From Candidatus Heimdallarchaeota archaeon (lineage in GTDB: Archaea > Asgardarchaeota > Heimdallarchaeia > JABLTI01): a stretch of 64,000 bases of DNA. Numbering within the stretch: the first letter of the stretch is position 1; each line of letters starts with the position of its first letter. The notes beneath the pieces were generated by a model, which saw nothing but the letters and a program-made list of their open reading frames with translations, ran no database searches and had not been told where the DNA came from. The position numbers and the translations under genes are program-made. The DNA lies in assembly GCA_018238155.1 (NCBI GenBank), contig JABCTZ010000033.1:1-64000 (forward strand). Reading direction: 5' to 3'. Below are positions 56,151 to 64,000 of the stretch, one piece after another.

Positions 56151-58286
56151 TTACATGTGTTCCTTTAGGAAATTTCTAATTGTCTCAGATTCTAACCATC
56201 TGTTATCTAATTGAACAGTAATCTCATCTATCATATTGATTTGTTTAATGATGTCTTCTGATGATTCATGAACAGAACTATCTATGATTCCGATTATTAC
56301 AGCAAGAGGATTACGAATATTATCAACTAAAATGGCAAATTGCTCCAAATTTCGCTCAATCTGTTCATATGCTTGTGATTTTACTTGTTCCATTAAGGTT
56401 TTTTCTGTTATGTCATGAATGGAAATAACAGCTTGGTTAGTGTCAGGTATGATATCCGCAACAGCCCATACATTTCGAACCAAACCCTTTTGACCTACTA
56501 CTCGAAATTCTAACTCTCTTGGAAATGATTCAGGATGATTAGAAATCGCATTATTGATTTCTAACAAGAAATCGTAGTCATTTGGATGAATAAGAGATTT
56601 CCATCTAGTGCCTATTAAGTTATTTTTTTTAATCCCAACAAATTTTTCAAAAAGTGAATTACAAAGAACTACTCTTGCATTTGAATCAACAACCAGCATA
56701 TTAGTTCCTGTGTTTTCAAAAATCGTTCTGTATAATTTTTCAGAATCTTCAAGTGCTTTTTGAAATCGTTTTTTGTCGGAAATATCGCGTGTTATTGCAA
56801 TTAGTCCAATTGGTTCCTCGAAATCATTTAAAACAAAAGCGCTAGTAACTTCAGCAGGAAATGTTGAACCATTTTTTCTTATCAATTGATGTTCTTTTTT
56901 ACTTGAACCACTGATAAACTGTCGGATATCAATACGATTAAATACTCTCTTGAACTCCAAATCTGATATTAGTGAACTAATATTTTTACCAATGATTTCT
57001 TCACTAGTTTCATAACCATGCATTTTTAAAAACTGTTGATTTACTACAAGAATATCACCGTTAAGATCAGTATAAAGAATTGCATTTGGTGAAGTTTCAA
57101 ATAATTTACGGTATTTTTCTTCATTTTCACGTAAAAGCTTTTCCATATTTGTACTTTTGGTAATATCTGTTCCCGCACTAATTAGGGCTTCTTTTTCGCC
57201 TTGAGAATTTTTTATGAGTGTATGTTTCCAAGTGAAATATTTGGTGATCCCATTAACTCCTTTAACAGCATTTTCTTTAAAAGATAGCTCTTCAGCGCTA
57301 CCATTAAAAATATCTTGGAAATCTTTTCTAATTCTCTTCCTTCGATTTTTATTTCTTATTAGATCAATCCAATTTACACCAATCATCTCATCTGAAGTAT
57401 ATCCAAAAAATTTTGCCAGTTTATTATTAATTAGTGCTATAGTTTCGTCCTTATTTATAATAACAAAGTAAGAATCTGCAGAATTCATATACAAATCCAT
57501 CAAATAATGGCTTCTTTTAATCTCGTCTCCCAGTAATACCTCACCAGATATATCTTTGATACTTCCATTTATTTTAAGCAGAATATTATCCTCAGTAAAA
57601 GTTGCTTTGGTATTTAATTCAACCCAAATAATTTCGCCATCTTTTCTGATTAATTGTTTTTTGCCACTTGCGAATGGAGAATCTGATATAAAAGTTAAAA
57701 GGTTTTTGAAAGGAAATTCATTTTTCAAAAGGTAGTCTTGAATTTTAGTGTATATTAATTCGTCTTCGTTTTCAAAACCTAAAATTTGAGCAAACATCTT
57801 ATTGCAAGATAATATTATTCCTTTAAAATCGGTTTGATAAATTCCAATTGGAACATTATCTAACAATTGTTGATACTCTCTTCTTGTGAAATCTAATTCT
57901 TTACGTTCTAAAGCTCTATTATATGCATATCTAAAAGCAAAATGTAGTTGTTCAATCATTTTATCATTTAATCGATTAATTATTCCATCAGCAATATTCT
58001 CTTGTCCTTTAACCATTATATCAACATCTTTAACACTGAAAACGATTCTACCAATAAACGGATAATTTTCACCGAGTTCTTTAAGTAATTTACATGAATT
58101 TGTCCATTTTAAATCAAAATTGACTAAAATAATTTGAGAATCAATTTTTTGTTTAATCGAATCTAATTCCTTCTTCGTCTTCAGTAAAGAAATATCTAAA
58201 TCATCAATTGAATTCCTTAGTATACTTAATAAAACTTTTTTGACTTTATTATCATTATCAATCAACAATATTTTAGATATTTGCAT
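56151..58286 (-). CDS. Degenerate receiver plus four PAS and kinase-less HisKA-like tail
   Basis: 711 residues. Residues 1-125 keep the receiver fold (KILLIDNDNKVKKVLL) but the acceptor region reads ILVNFDLKW, so phosphorylation is unlikely. Four PAS domains follow (QLLDNVPIGIYQTDFKG; YRKLFETSPNAILYTDLNG; YRTIFENTGTNMLVVDSNA and one between). The tail NLEQFAILVDNIRNPLAVI resembles the archaeal 'DHIRNPL' dimerisation helix, but His is replaced by Asn656, and the protein ends at ETIRNFLKEHM with no HATPase. It can sense but not phosphorylate; it may act as a partner of the complete kinase nearby. Confidence 0.87.
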   Translation of the reverse strand: MQISKILLIDNDNKVKKVLLSILRNSIDDLDISLLKTKKELDSIKQKIDSQIILVNFDLKWTNSCKLLKELGENYPFIGRIVFSVKDVDIMVKGQENIADGIINRLNDKMIEQLHFAFRYAYNRALERKELDFTRREYQQLLDNVPIGIYQTDFKGIILSCNKMFAQILGFENEDELIYTKIQDYLLKNEFPFKNLLTFISDSPFASGKKQLIRKDGEIIWVELNTKATFTEDNILLKINGSIKDISGEVLLGDEIKRSHYLMDLYMNSADSYFVIINKDETIALINNKLAKFFGYTSDEMIGVNWIDLIRNKNRRKRIRKDFQDIFNGSAEELSFKENAVKGVNGITKYFTWKHTLIKNSQGEKEALISAGTDITKSTNMEKLLRENEEKYRKLFETSPNAILYTDLNGDILVVNQQFLKMHGYETSEEIIGKNISSLISDLEFKRVFNRIDIRQFISGSSKKEHQLIRKNGSTFPAEVTSAFVLNDFEEPIGLIAITRDISDKKRFQKALEDSEKLYRTIFENTGTNMLVVDSNARVVLCNSLFEKFVGIKKNNLIGTRWKSLIHPNDYDFLLEINNAISNHPESFPRELEFRVVGQKGLVRNVWAVADIIPDTNQAVISIHDITEKTLMEQVKSQAYEQIERNLEQFAILVDNIRNPLAVIIGIIDSSVHESSEDIIKQINMIDEITVQLDNRWLESETIRNFLKEHM

Positions 58287-58617
58287 TTCAAATTACCCTG
58301 CCCTTTGTTAATATATGTGATGAAGTGTAGAATTAATGTTATGATTTCTACTGGGAATAAACAAATTGAATATGTTGGTTCTTTAAATTTGCAGTATGGG
58401 CAAAGTACGCTAAACTTGAAGCCAATTTAAAAATACTAGAGATGAAATCCTTGAAAAGATACTTTGAGTTATCACCAAAAGAAAGAGATAATAAGCACAA
58501 CTGTAAAGATAATTATTGAGCTAATACTCTCTAAATTTTTCAAAAAATAATTGATTACAATAATGCTTTATTAAACAATGAAATTTGTTATTGTTATCAT
58601 TGAATCTATGTATACTT
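58287..58617. other. Intergenic, no supported gene
   Basis: 331 bases. One plus frame around 58367-58520 stays open and would read FKFAVWAKYAKLEANLKILE and KSLKRYFELSPKERDNKHNC, but it has no start context and no family I recognise. It could be debris of an unrelated gene. Confidence 0.35.
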
Positions 58618-59030
58618 CTATAAAAAATAACGAACGTTTTGTGATTCCAAATCAAGTTCTAAGATAATATTATCAATCAATTTAACCTTTTTAACGATTT
58701 TATCATTTACATCACTTGAAAAAACATTAACAAAACCGACAATTACTGCTAGAGGATTGCATTTATTATCTACCAATATCTCGAATTGTTCCATATTTCT
58801 TTCAAGTTGCTCATATACTTGATTTCCAACCTCTTCGAAATTCTTTCTCACAGTTATATTTTGTTTAGGAGCTACTGTTCTTATTACTCCAAGCTAAAAT
58901 TAACAACGGCAAAAATAGTTCTTACGTCTCCATCCTTTCTTTTCAAAAATAATCGCACTTTCTCGTTTAGTTTTTTTAGTAGCGATGATTCTTTTATAAT
59001 TCTAGCAAGTATATTACGATCCTGATATTA
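58618..59030 (-). pseudogene. Fragment of a PAS sensor with HisKA-like tail, frameshifted
   Basis: The minus strand encodes LARIIKESSLLKKLNEKV and RLFLKRKDGDVRTIFAVVNF (end of a PAS domain), then changes frame near 58893 to GVIRTVAPKQNITVRKNF, then YEQLERNMEQFEILVDNKCN, PLAVIVGF. The last 77 residues duplicate the tail of the protein at 56151-58286, including Asn in place of the phospho-acceptor His. The N-terminal sensor is missing. Probably a decayed duplicate of its neighbour. The stretch 59031-59368 that follows shows nothing coding and should contain the promoter of the gene at 59369. Confidence 0.6.
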
Positions 59031-59368
59031 AAAATTTAAACAAATGGTATTTACTTAACTATTGACAGATTGAAATACCTCAAGATATTTTATCTTAACC
59101 AGACACGATAAGTTTCAATTTGGCATTTTCTTATTAGTTTTCCCTTCCTACAAAAGTGAGAAAATAATAGTTGATTTTATACGAAAAACGTCTTTTGAAA
59201 TATATTGGCAAAAAGAATGAATCTTAAATAGAAACTAACAATATTAGCCTAAACAATAATTTCAGTAACTTATAAAAACTATTTAGAGTGATATTATTAG
59301 CATTTGCAGAAAACAAAACTAATATATCTTAAAAAACCGTCAATTATTCTTTGTGGAAGGATTTAACA

Positions 59369-60481
59369 TTGAGTAGCAAATTACAAATTATCATTATTAA
59401 TGATAATAAGTTGAATCGTGACTTCTTATGGAATTTATTAACAAAAAATGGGTTTGAAACTATTCTCGCATCAAATGGTAAAATAGCTTTGAATCTAATT
59501 AAGAAAAATCGACCTCATCTTGCTTTTATTAATCTTTTACTACAAGATATTTCTGTTATTGACATTTTGGACAAAATAAAGATTCTCTCACCAATCACCG
59601 AATGTATTATTATGACTGACTTTGCTAATTATGAGGTTCTTAAACAGGTAATAAATACAAACACAGCATCAGGATTTTTAGAAATACCAGTAGATGAGAT
59701 TAAACTAATTAAATTAGTAAATAACATTTTGAATCGAAAAAAAATTCTATTAGAAACACAGCAAACATTAGATGATTTATTTGAATCATACAATCAAATT
59801 GAGTTTTTTCTAACAATACTTACCAATGACTATGAAAATTATACTGAAGCATTGAATATAGCTATTAATTTACTTCATCCCTCTGAACTTTCTGAACCTC
59901 AAGAGGCGAGTTTGAAAATTCTAAAAGATTTGTCCCTCAATAATACGCGACTTATTGAACGATTTAAGAACATACAAGCATTAGGAGATTCTCAACCAGC
60001 TAATTTTAAAAAAATTGATGTTGTAGAAGTAATAAGTAAAATTATTGATGATATAAGAAGTAAGAATCCAAATTGTAAACTAACAATATCAAAAAAACTA
60101 ATACTTGAGAAATATTTTGTAAAAGCAACTTCTGATAAACTACTAACACTTTTCACTGAAGTGTTCTATTCATTGAGCTTGCCAATGACAAATTTTTGTA
60201 AAAGTATCAAAATTCTATTTCGAGAATCTAAAATACTCGTAAATTCTGAAGGTAAAAACATTGACTCTATTGAAGTAGATATACATTCATCATTGGATAG
60301 TGCTGTAATGAATGATGATAACTCAATTGTAGATATAACTCACCAACAATATGGATTTGGGTTCATTTTAGTAAAAGGCTTGGTTGATATTTTTGGTGGT
60401 CAAATATTTATAGAAGATTCAAAGGTAGATAATGAAACAATAACAAAAATGACCATTGTATTACCATCTTATCAAAAATAA
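59369..60481 (+). CDS. Receiver-like domain fused to a degenerate kinase core
   Basis: 370 residues. I chose TTG at 59369 because AAGGA lies seven bases upstream; the longer frame includes that site. The receiver (LQIIIINDNKLNRDFLW) has Asn55 at the phospho-acceptor position (HLAFINLLLQD), so it should not accept phosphate. Residues about 130-370 resemble a DHp/HATPase unit: a helical segment without the usual His (LTNDYENYTEALNIAINLL), a SDKLLTLFTEVFYSLSL N-box-like stretch, and YGFGFILVKGLVDIFGGQIF as the G2-type ending. The DxGxG ATP lid is not recognisable. Probably a pseudokinase adaptor in the signalling cluster. Confidence 0.75.
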   Translation: MSSKLQIIIINDNKLNRDFLWNLLTKNGFETILASNGKIALNLIKKNRPHLAFINLLLQDISVIDILDKIKILSPITECIIMTDFANYEVLKQVINTNTASGFLEIPVDEIKLIKLVNNILNRKKILLETQQTLDDLFESYNQIEFFLTILTNDYENYTEALNIAINLLHPSELSEPQEASLKILKDLSLNNTRLIERFKNIQALGDSQPANFKKIDVVEVISKIIDDIRSKNPNCKLTISKKLILEKYFVKATSDKLLTLFTEVFYSLSLPMTNFCKSIKILFRESKILVNSEGKNIDSIEVDIHSSLDSAVMNDDNSIVDITHQQYGFGFILVKGLVDIFGGQIFIEDSKVDNETITKMTIVLPSYQK

Positions 60482-60519
60482 GAAAATCTTTAGAATTATA
60501 GCATTTAAAAAAATAAACA

Positions 60520-61452
60520 CTAAGCTCCAAAACTTTCTTTGATAACCCATTTAAGTTGATCTGGTTTTAGTTCTCCATCTTTGTCCAAGACAGAAACAAC
60601 ATTAAGAATACTTTGTCCTGTAATTCTAACAGAATTGTAATCTGCTTCTTTTTCTGTTATAATTAAGCAGAGAAAACCTTCTTGAGCAAAAACATAAACA
60701 TCCAAATTATCTTGTTCATAATATTGCATTGTTGATTGGTTCTTATTGAGTAATTTTTTATTATAATCAATTATATCAATAATGCTTTTCTGTTTATGAA
60801 AATCTTTGACAGTATCTGTAAAAGGTAATTCCAATATCACTGAATTCTTTTCAACTGAGTAAATTAATACGCCTTTAATTTTCGACTTCTTTGTAGAACC
60901 TACTACTTTACCAAACAACCATTCCATTGATTCTTCAACATTTTCTCCTGTCTTTGCAGATATTTCAAAAATCCGGAATGAATGTTGTATATGTTCATCT
61001 TGACTAAATTTTTCTAAATTGAAGATATTAATAATTTCTTCAAGTGACATTGCAGATCCTTTTTTCGAATCTCTCAAATCAATTTTGTTTGCGCAAAAAA
61101 TAATTGGTGCATCTTCTCTTAACCATTCAACAACTTTCCAAAACCAATCAACTGCTTCTTTTACTCTCAACCTATCAGCAATATCAAAAACAAAAATCAC
61201 CCCTTGAGCCATTTGAGCATAAGTTCTCCAGATAGTGATTCTAAATGATTGTTGTCCTCCGAGATCAATCATATTAAATTTCTCTCCTTGAATTTCAACA
61301 TGTTCAATATCAAGCCCAATTGTTGCTGTTGTTTTCCCCGTAACTCCTCTGGTCCACTGATCAACTAAAGTTGTTTTTCCCGCATAATCTAAACCCATTA
61401 GTACAACAGAGCGACCTTTTGAGAGCCAACCGATTGGTTTTCTTTTCATCAT
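60520..61452 (-). CDS. Arf-like GTPase with C-terminal longin-like extension
   Basis: 310 residues from the ATG at 61452; a GTG two codons earlier is possible. GTPase motifs: P-loop GLDYAGKTT (20-28), switch I TATIGLD, G3 DLGGQQSF (63-70), G4 NKID (122-125), G5 SAKTGEN. It is nearly twice the normal Arf length. The extra C-terminal 110 residues (GVLIYSVEKNSVILELPF ... LDVYVFAQEGFLCLIITE ... VRITGQSILNVVSVLD) form an alpha/beta unit like a longin or roadblock domain, suggesting an in-cis regulator. It is convergent with the pseudokinase gene, 38 bases between their ends. Confidence 0.87.
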   Translation of the reverse strand: MMKRKPIGWLSKGRSVVLMGLDYAGKTTLVDQWTRGVTGKTTATIGLDIEHVEIQGEKFNMIDLGGQQSFRITIWRTYAQMAQGVIFVFDIADRLRVKEAVDWFWKVVEWLREDAPIIFCANKIDLRDSKKGSAMSLEEIINIFNLEKFSQDEHIQHSFRIFEISAKTGENVEESMEWLFGKVVGSTKKSKIKGVLIYSVEKNSVILELPFTDTVKDFHKQKSIIDIIDYNKKLLNKNQSTMQYYEQDNLDVYVFAQEGFLCLIITEKEADYNSVRITGQSILNVVSVLDKDGELKPDQLKWVIKESFGA

Positions 61453-61607
61453 AATCACATAATAGTGTGTTTGTCAGTTTAAAAGATAAATTATTGAGGC
61501 AAACAATATTAAAAATATTCTTAACATGTACAAAAGATATTCGAATAAAATTTATGTATTAGTGGATAATGTGATTATACATGATTAAAATTTCAATTCC
61601 ATAGAAA

Positions 61608-61674
61608 TCGTTTCCAAAAGAGTTTATTGTAACAATGAAGTTTGATATGAGATGTTTATCCATCATTTTCTCAT
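61608..61674 (-). repeat. 67-base relic of the TPR/longin gene C-terminus
   Basis: Matches 44739-44805 with six differences. On the minus strand it would encode the MMDKHLISNFIAAINSFGNE-type segment of the TPR protein. No surrounding frame is intact. The adjacent gap 61459-61607 contains nothing else recognisable. Together with 61788-61895 it shows that sequence from the 44.7-48.3 kb region was copied here and then mostly lost. Confidence 0.75.
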
Positions 61675-61787
61675 ATTCTTATTTTTTTCATACTATTACA
61701 ACATATCAAATATCAGCAATAACTTACTGGACTAAAATATGAAAACAATGACGATAATTCTAAATAATACATTTTTATATACAAGTA

Positions 61788-61895
61788 TTACTCTTATCAT
61801 TTATTGCACTATAATGGGTTTGAGTGATTTTCTAAAAGGTTTATTCAATGAAGAAAATAAGAATAGAACTTATTTCGCAATACTATTTTCTGTAA
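61788..61895 (+). repeat. 108-base duplicate of 48190-48297
   Basis: The longer of the two copies, as it continues into the rest of the small membrane protein gene. It covers the upstream region TTACTCTTATCATTTA and the first about 27 codons. Confidence 0.75.
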
Positions 61896-62156
61896 TTAAT
61901 TTAATATTGCTTATCGTAAGCACTCATCTTGAATTCAATTTATAGTTCAGCATTTAATAAAAAATTGGAGTTGCTTTCAATCCTCAATTTATTATGGGCG
62001 GCAATAGGAGATGCACTTGTTCTGTTATTTGCTTGGGGAAGATTCAATCATCTGCCAGACATAAGAAAGGATGTAGTAAATACAGAGCTCTCTTTGCGAG
62101 AATCTAAAGAAGATTTCATGAGATATATTAACAAATATGTCATAAATAATGATTAG
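61814..62156 (+). pseudogene. Small two-helix membrane protein, frameshifted
   Basis: ATG at 61814 gives MGLSDFLKGLFNEENKNRTY, then a hydrophobic helix (FAILFSVINLILLIVSTHLE). Near 61930-61945 the frame shifts: the plain reading ends at TAG, while the next frame continues SSAFNKKLELLSILNLLWAA, IGDALVLLFAWGRFNHLPDI, ending at 62156 with a helical Arg/Glu/Lys tail. Joined, the protein would be about 114 residues with two membrane helices and a cytoplasmic C-terminus. Function unknown. A single-base indel or sequencing error explains the break. Confidence 0.55.
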
Positions 62157-62189
62157 GAATATACTAGGTTACAACAAAAAAACAAAACA

Positions 62190-62775
62190 ATGAATATCGT
62201 CATCATTATTGTAACTATTATTCAAGTAGTAGCGTATATACCAGTTGTTTATTTCTATCCACAAATTAACATCCTTTTGGATAGTTATCTAAAGGCAACT
62301 TCTCTCAAATTCAATGATATCCTACTTATTATGGCAATTGCTGATTTCAGCATTTTACATGTAATAATCATTCGTAAATTCGAAAAGGTAGGACAGAAAA
62401 TGTGGCAGAGGTTGAGTGTTTTATTCCCAAAGTATAAAGCTTTTCTAAAAGTTGAAATGGATATTCAGTCAATCAATCTTGGTACTCGTGAAAAACCCGG
62501 GAAAGGCATAGTATTTATTAATGAATTGAAACTTGATCCAGCACATTTCAGAAACACTAGTTTATCTACACAAGATGAACTTTACATTTTGCATGAATTG
62601 GCAAAATTCCACATTCATCACAATCAAAATTATAATTCTCTATTCATTGATAATCTCCTTATCAATTCTATTTTCATGTTTCTTGTTCGATTTAGAAGGA
62701 ATTTACTTTGAAGTGTTCGTTGCAATTTTTCTTCTTTTTTTGGCTGGGGTCAGTATTTTATTATCTAATAAATAA
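62190..62775 (+). pseudogene. M48-like membrane metallopeptidase remnant
   Basis: Residues 1-65 are two membrane helices. GIVFINELKLDP and DELYILHELAKFHIHHN follow, matching the M48/M56 pattern 'flnd......el..il.HE..H...rd'. The zinc motif reads H135-E-L-A-K, so the second His is lost. The frame breaks near 62695; the continuation in another frame (FDLEGIYFEVFVAIFLLFLA, GVSILL) supplies the next helix and ends at 62775. Further weak remnants extend to about 63003. A mutated HEXXH plus a frameshift point to a dead gene. Confidence 0.45.
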
Positions 62776-63028
62776 AAATACGTCAAGTTAGCCAAAGGAG
62801 TATTGGGTTTTAGTAATTCCTTCAGAATAATAGAAGAAAGAAGTTCAACAGATAACTCATTTAATGAATTTGATTGACTTTCTGAAATCAATTTTAAAAC
62901 TCCCTCTTCTCCCACAGAAAAAATAATAGAATTGGAATTACTAAAGAATATTCTAGTAAAACCTGGATTTTATTCAAAAGAAATTAATATGAAGTCACTT
63001 TAAAATAAGTACTAAGGAGAACTGAAAC

Positions 63029-63406
63029 TTGCATAAAGAAGAAGTAGAATTACTATTGAAGAGGAGTAGAAATTTTCTCGAAAGTGCAGAACAAAGAATC
63101 AAAAAGGATGATTGGGATTTAACTTGCTTTCTGGCAGAACAATCAGTCCAACTTTATCTGAAAGCGATTATCCTTGAAGAAGCAGGACAAACACCTAGAA
63201 CACATTCAATAAGGCAATTACTCGCACAGCTCGGACAAATAATTGAAAAAGAGATTAAATATGATCGCAATAGTCTTTTTATGCTCGAGAGTGCTTATTT
63301 TAATGCACGATATATTGCAGTCACTTATGATGAAGAGCAAGCAAAAGACGCAATTAAGATAGCTAAGGAATTAATTACTCATGTTGAAAATATTCGAAAT
63401 AGGTAA
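63029..63406 (+). CDS. HEPN-domain protein of a HEPN/MNT pair
   Basis: 125 residues from TTG, with AAGGAGA eight bases upstream. Four-helix HEPN pattern: LLKRSRNFLESAEQRIKK, WDLTCFLAEQSVQLYLKAII (the 'Q..v...lKa..' signature), RTHSIRQLLAQL, and ESAYFNARYIAV containing the conserved Arg-Tyr near the C-terminus. The canonical ribonuclease R-x4-6-H is not obvious. It overlaps by 26 bases with the nucleotidyltransferase gene. In known HEPN/MNT modules the HEPN protein is the toxin and is neutralised by the MNT partner through AMP-ylation. Confidence 0.82.
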   Translation: MHKEEVELLLKRSRNFLESAEQRIKKDDWDLTCFLAEQSVQLYLKAIILEEAGQTPRTHSIRQLLAQLGQIIEKEIKYDRNSLFMLESAYFNARYIAVTYDEEQAKDAIKIAKELITHVENIRNR

Positions 63407-63725
63407 AGCAAGATACAAAATAATTAAAAAATACAAGCAGTATCTTGAACCAATTAAAAAGGCTTGCCTTGAATTTTTTCCTAAATCGAAAGTTTATCTT
63501 TTCGGTAGTGCCCTTAGAGGAGAGCTTGTAGCTGCTAGTGATATCGATATTTTAATTGTTGTAAAAAAAGAGTTTACAAATCAAAGGGAAAGAGCAACAA
63601 TAATCATTGGTATTGAAGATAAAGTTAGTTTACCATTTGTTCATCCATTTGAATTTCATTTAATATCACAAAGAGAATATGTGAAATTTATTAACATCAC
63701 AAATACTCAATTAGAAGAAATCTAA
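63381..63725 (+). CDS. MNT-type nucleotidyltransferase (antitoxin partner)
   Basis: 114 residues from an ATG inside the end of the HEPN gene. The catalytic signature VYLFGSALRGE (G42-S43) followed by AASDIDILIV (Asp54, Asp56) is the minimal nucleotidyltransferase active site. HPFEFHLISQREYVKFI is typical of the C-terminal strand. The family adds AMP to its HEPN partner and neutralises it. Overlapping genes in the order HEPN-MNT fit a toxin-antitoxin or abortive defence module. The active site looks intact. Confidence 0.88.
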   Translation: MLKIFEIGKARYKIIKKYKQYLEPIKKACLEFFPKSKVYLFGSALRGELVAASDIDILIVVKKEFTNQRERATIIIGIEDKVSLPFVHPFEFHLISQREYVKFINITNTQLEEI

Positions 63726-63911
63726 TTTCTTCATTCAAATCGAAGAAGAAGGAATATAAACGAATTTTTTACTTCATTTTGGTTTTGTTATAACAACTAG
63801 ATGATTAATATATCATTTAGAATCAACAATAAGTGAACTTTTGAAAAACGAGAAGAGTTTGTTGAAGGATTGATAAAACACAAAAAAAGAAGAAGAAAGG
63901 TTGTTTTTGCT

Positions 63912-64000
63912 TTACCAACCTACTTTTCGTTTCTGCAAAGATTGAGCGAAACCTGCTAAGTCTTTCATACTGGGAGCACTTGTTGTAGCATTCGCAGAAT
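63912..64000 (-). CDS. C-terminal end of an unidentified protein (partial)
   Basis: The minus strand from the window edge reads SANATTSAPSMKDLAGFAQS, LQKRKVGW, then TAA at 63912-63914. Only 28 residues are visible. The Ser/Ala/Thr-rich linker followed by a basic helix with a terminal Gly-Trp looks like the end of a real gene. The family cannot be named. The region 63726-63911 between it and the convergent MNT gene holds nothing coding. Confidence 0.45.
   Translation of the reverse strand, partial: SANATTSAPSMKDLAGFAQSLQKRKVGW

Noticed and set aside
62703..62915. A 70-codon minus-strand frame after the M48-like remnant
   Set aside because: No start signal or recognisable domain; the plus strand carries better continuity with the peptidase remnant.
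1..64000. CRISPR arrays, tRNA or rRNA genes
   Set aside because: I saw no regularly spaced direct repeats and no GC-rich cloverleaf-like segments. The intergenic regions are uniformly AT-rich. A tRNA scan would be needed to exclude a missed tRNA.

Overview
The window is AT-rich, densely coded, and most likely comes from an Asgard archaeon (Promethearchaeota). The reasons are two Arf-like and one Ras-like small GTPase, longin/roadblock-like small domains encoded beside or fused to GTPases and TPR repeats, archaeal-style surface proteins (signal peptide, C-terminal membrane anchor, Lys/Arg tail), and a mix of Shine-Dalgarno-led ATG, GTG and TTG starts. I cannot place it in a particular Asgard lineage from sequence alone.

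Positions 1-20,600 are a surface-protein island. It holds jelly-roll, beta-propeller (FG-GAP/VCBS-like, LVIVD-like, BNR-like), gingipain-like (C25) and Ig/FN3-like repeat proteins, nearly all with the same anchor layout. A cytochrome b-like membrane protein and a divergent molybdopterin-binding-fold protein suggest extracytoplasmic redox or sensing here. Several members are broken by single in-frame stops. A remnant of an acyl-ACP thioesterase-like gene lies at the left edge.

Positions 20,700-40,400 are mixed. They hold an APC permease, a Ras-like GTPase, the first of two large paralogous surface proteins with a shared unrecognised beta-rich core, a methyltransferase, a beta-lactamase-fold hydrolase, an orphan DNA methylase, a compact operon (longin-like protein, Arf-like GTPase, seven-helix membrane protein), an MFS transporter, an LEA14-like protein and an ABC/FtsX exporter pair. 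The second large paralog follows at 40,613-44,143.

Positions 44,480-48,600 hold a TPR protein with a longin/roadblock-like C-terminus, a nucleotidyltransferase remnant, an AlkD-like HEAT protein and a zinc-ribbon protein. Positions 48,700-60,500 are a sensory cluster with one complete hybrid histidine kinase, a stand-alone receiver, and several multi-PAS or receiver proteins that lack kinase domains or phospho-accepting residues.

The right end (60,500-64,000) has an Arf-like GTPase with a C-terminal extension, duplicated fragments of sequence from 44-48 kb, a frameshifted small membrane protein, a degenerate M48-like peptidase, an intact HEPN/MNT pair, and the C-terminus of an unidentified gene. 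The recurring themes are a large anchored surface proteome, GTPase/longin signalling modules, and unusually many recently broken genes.
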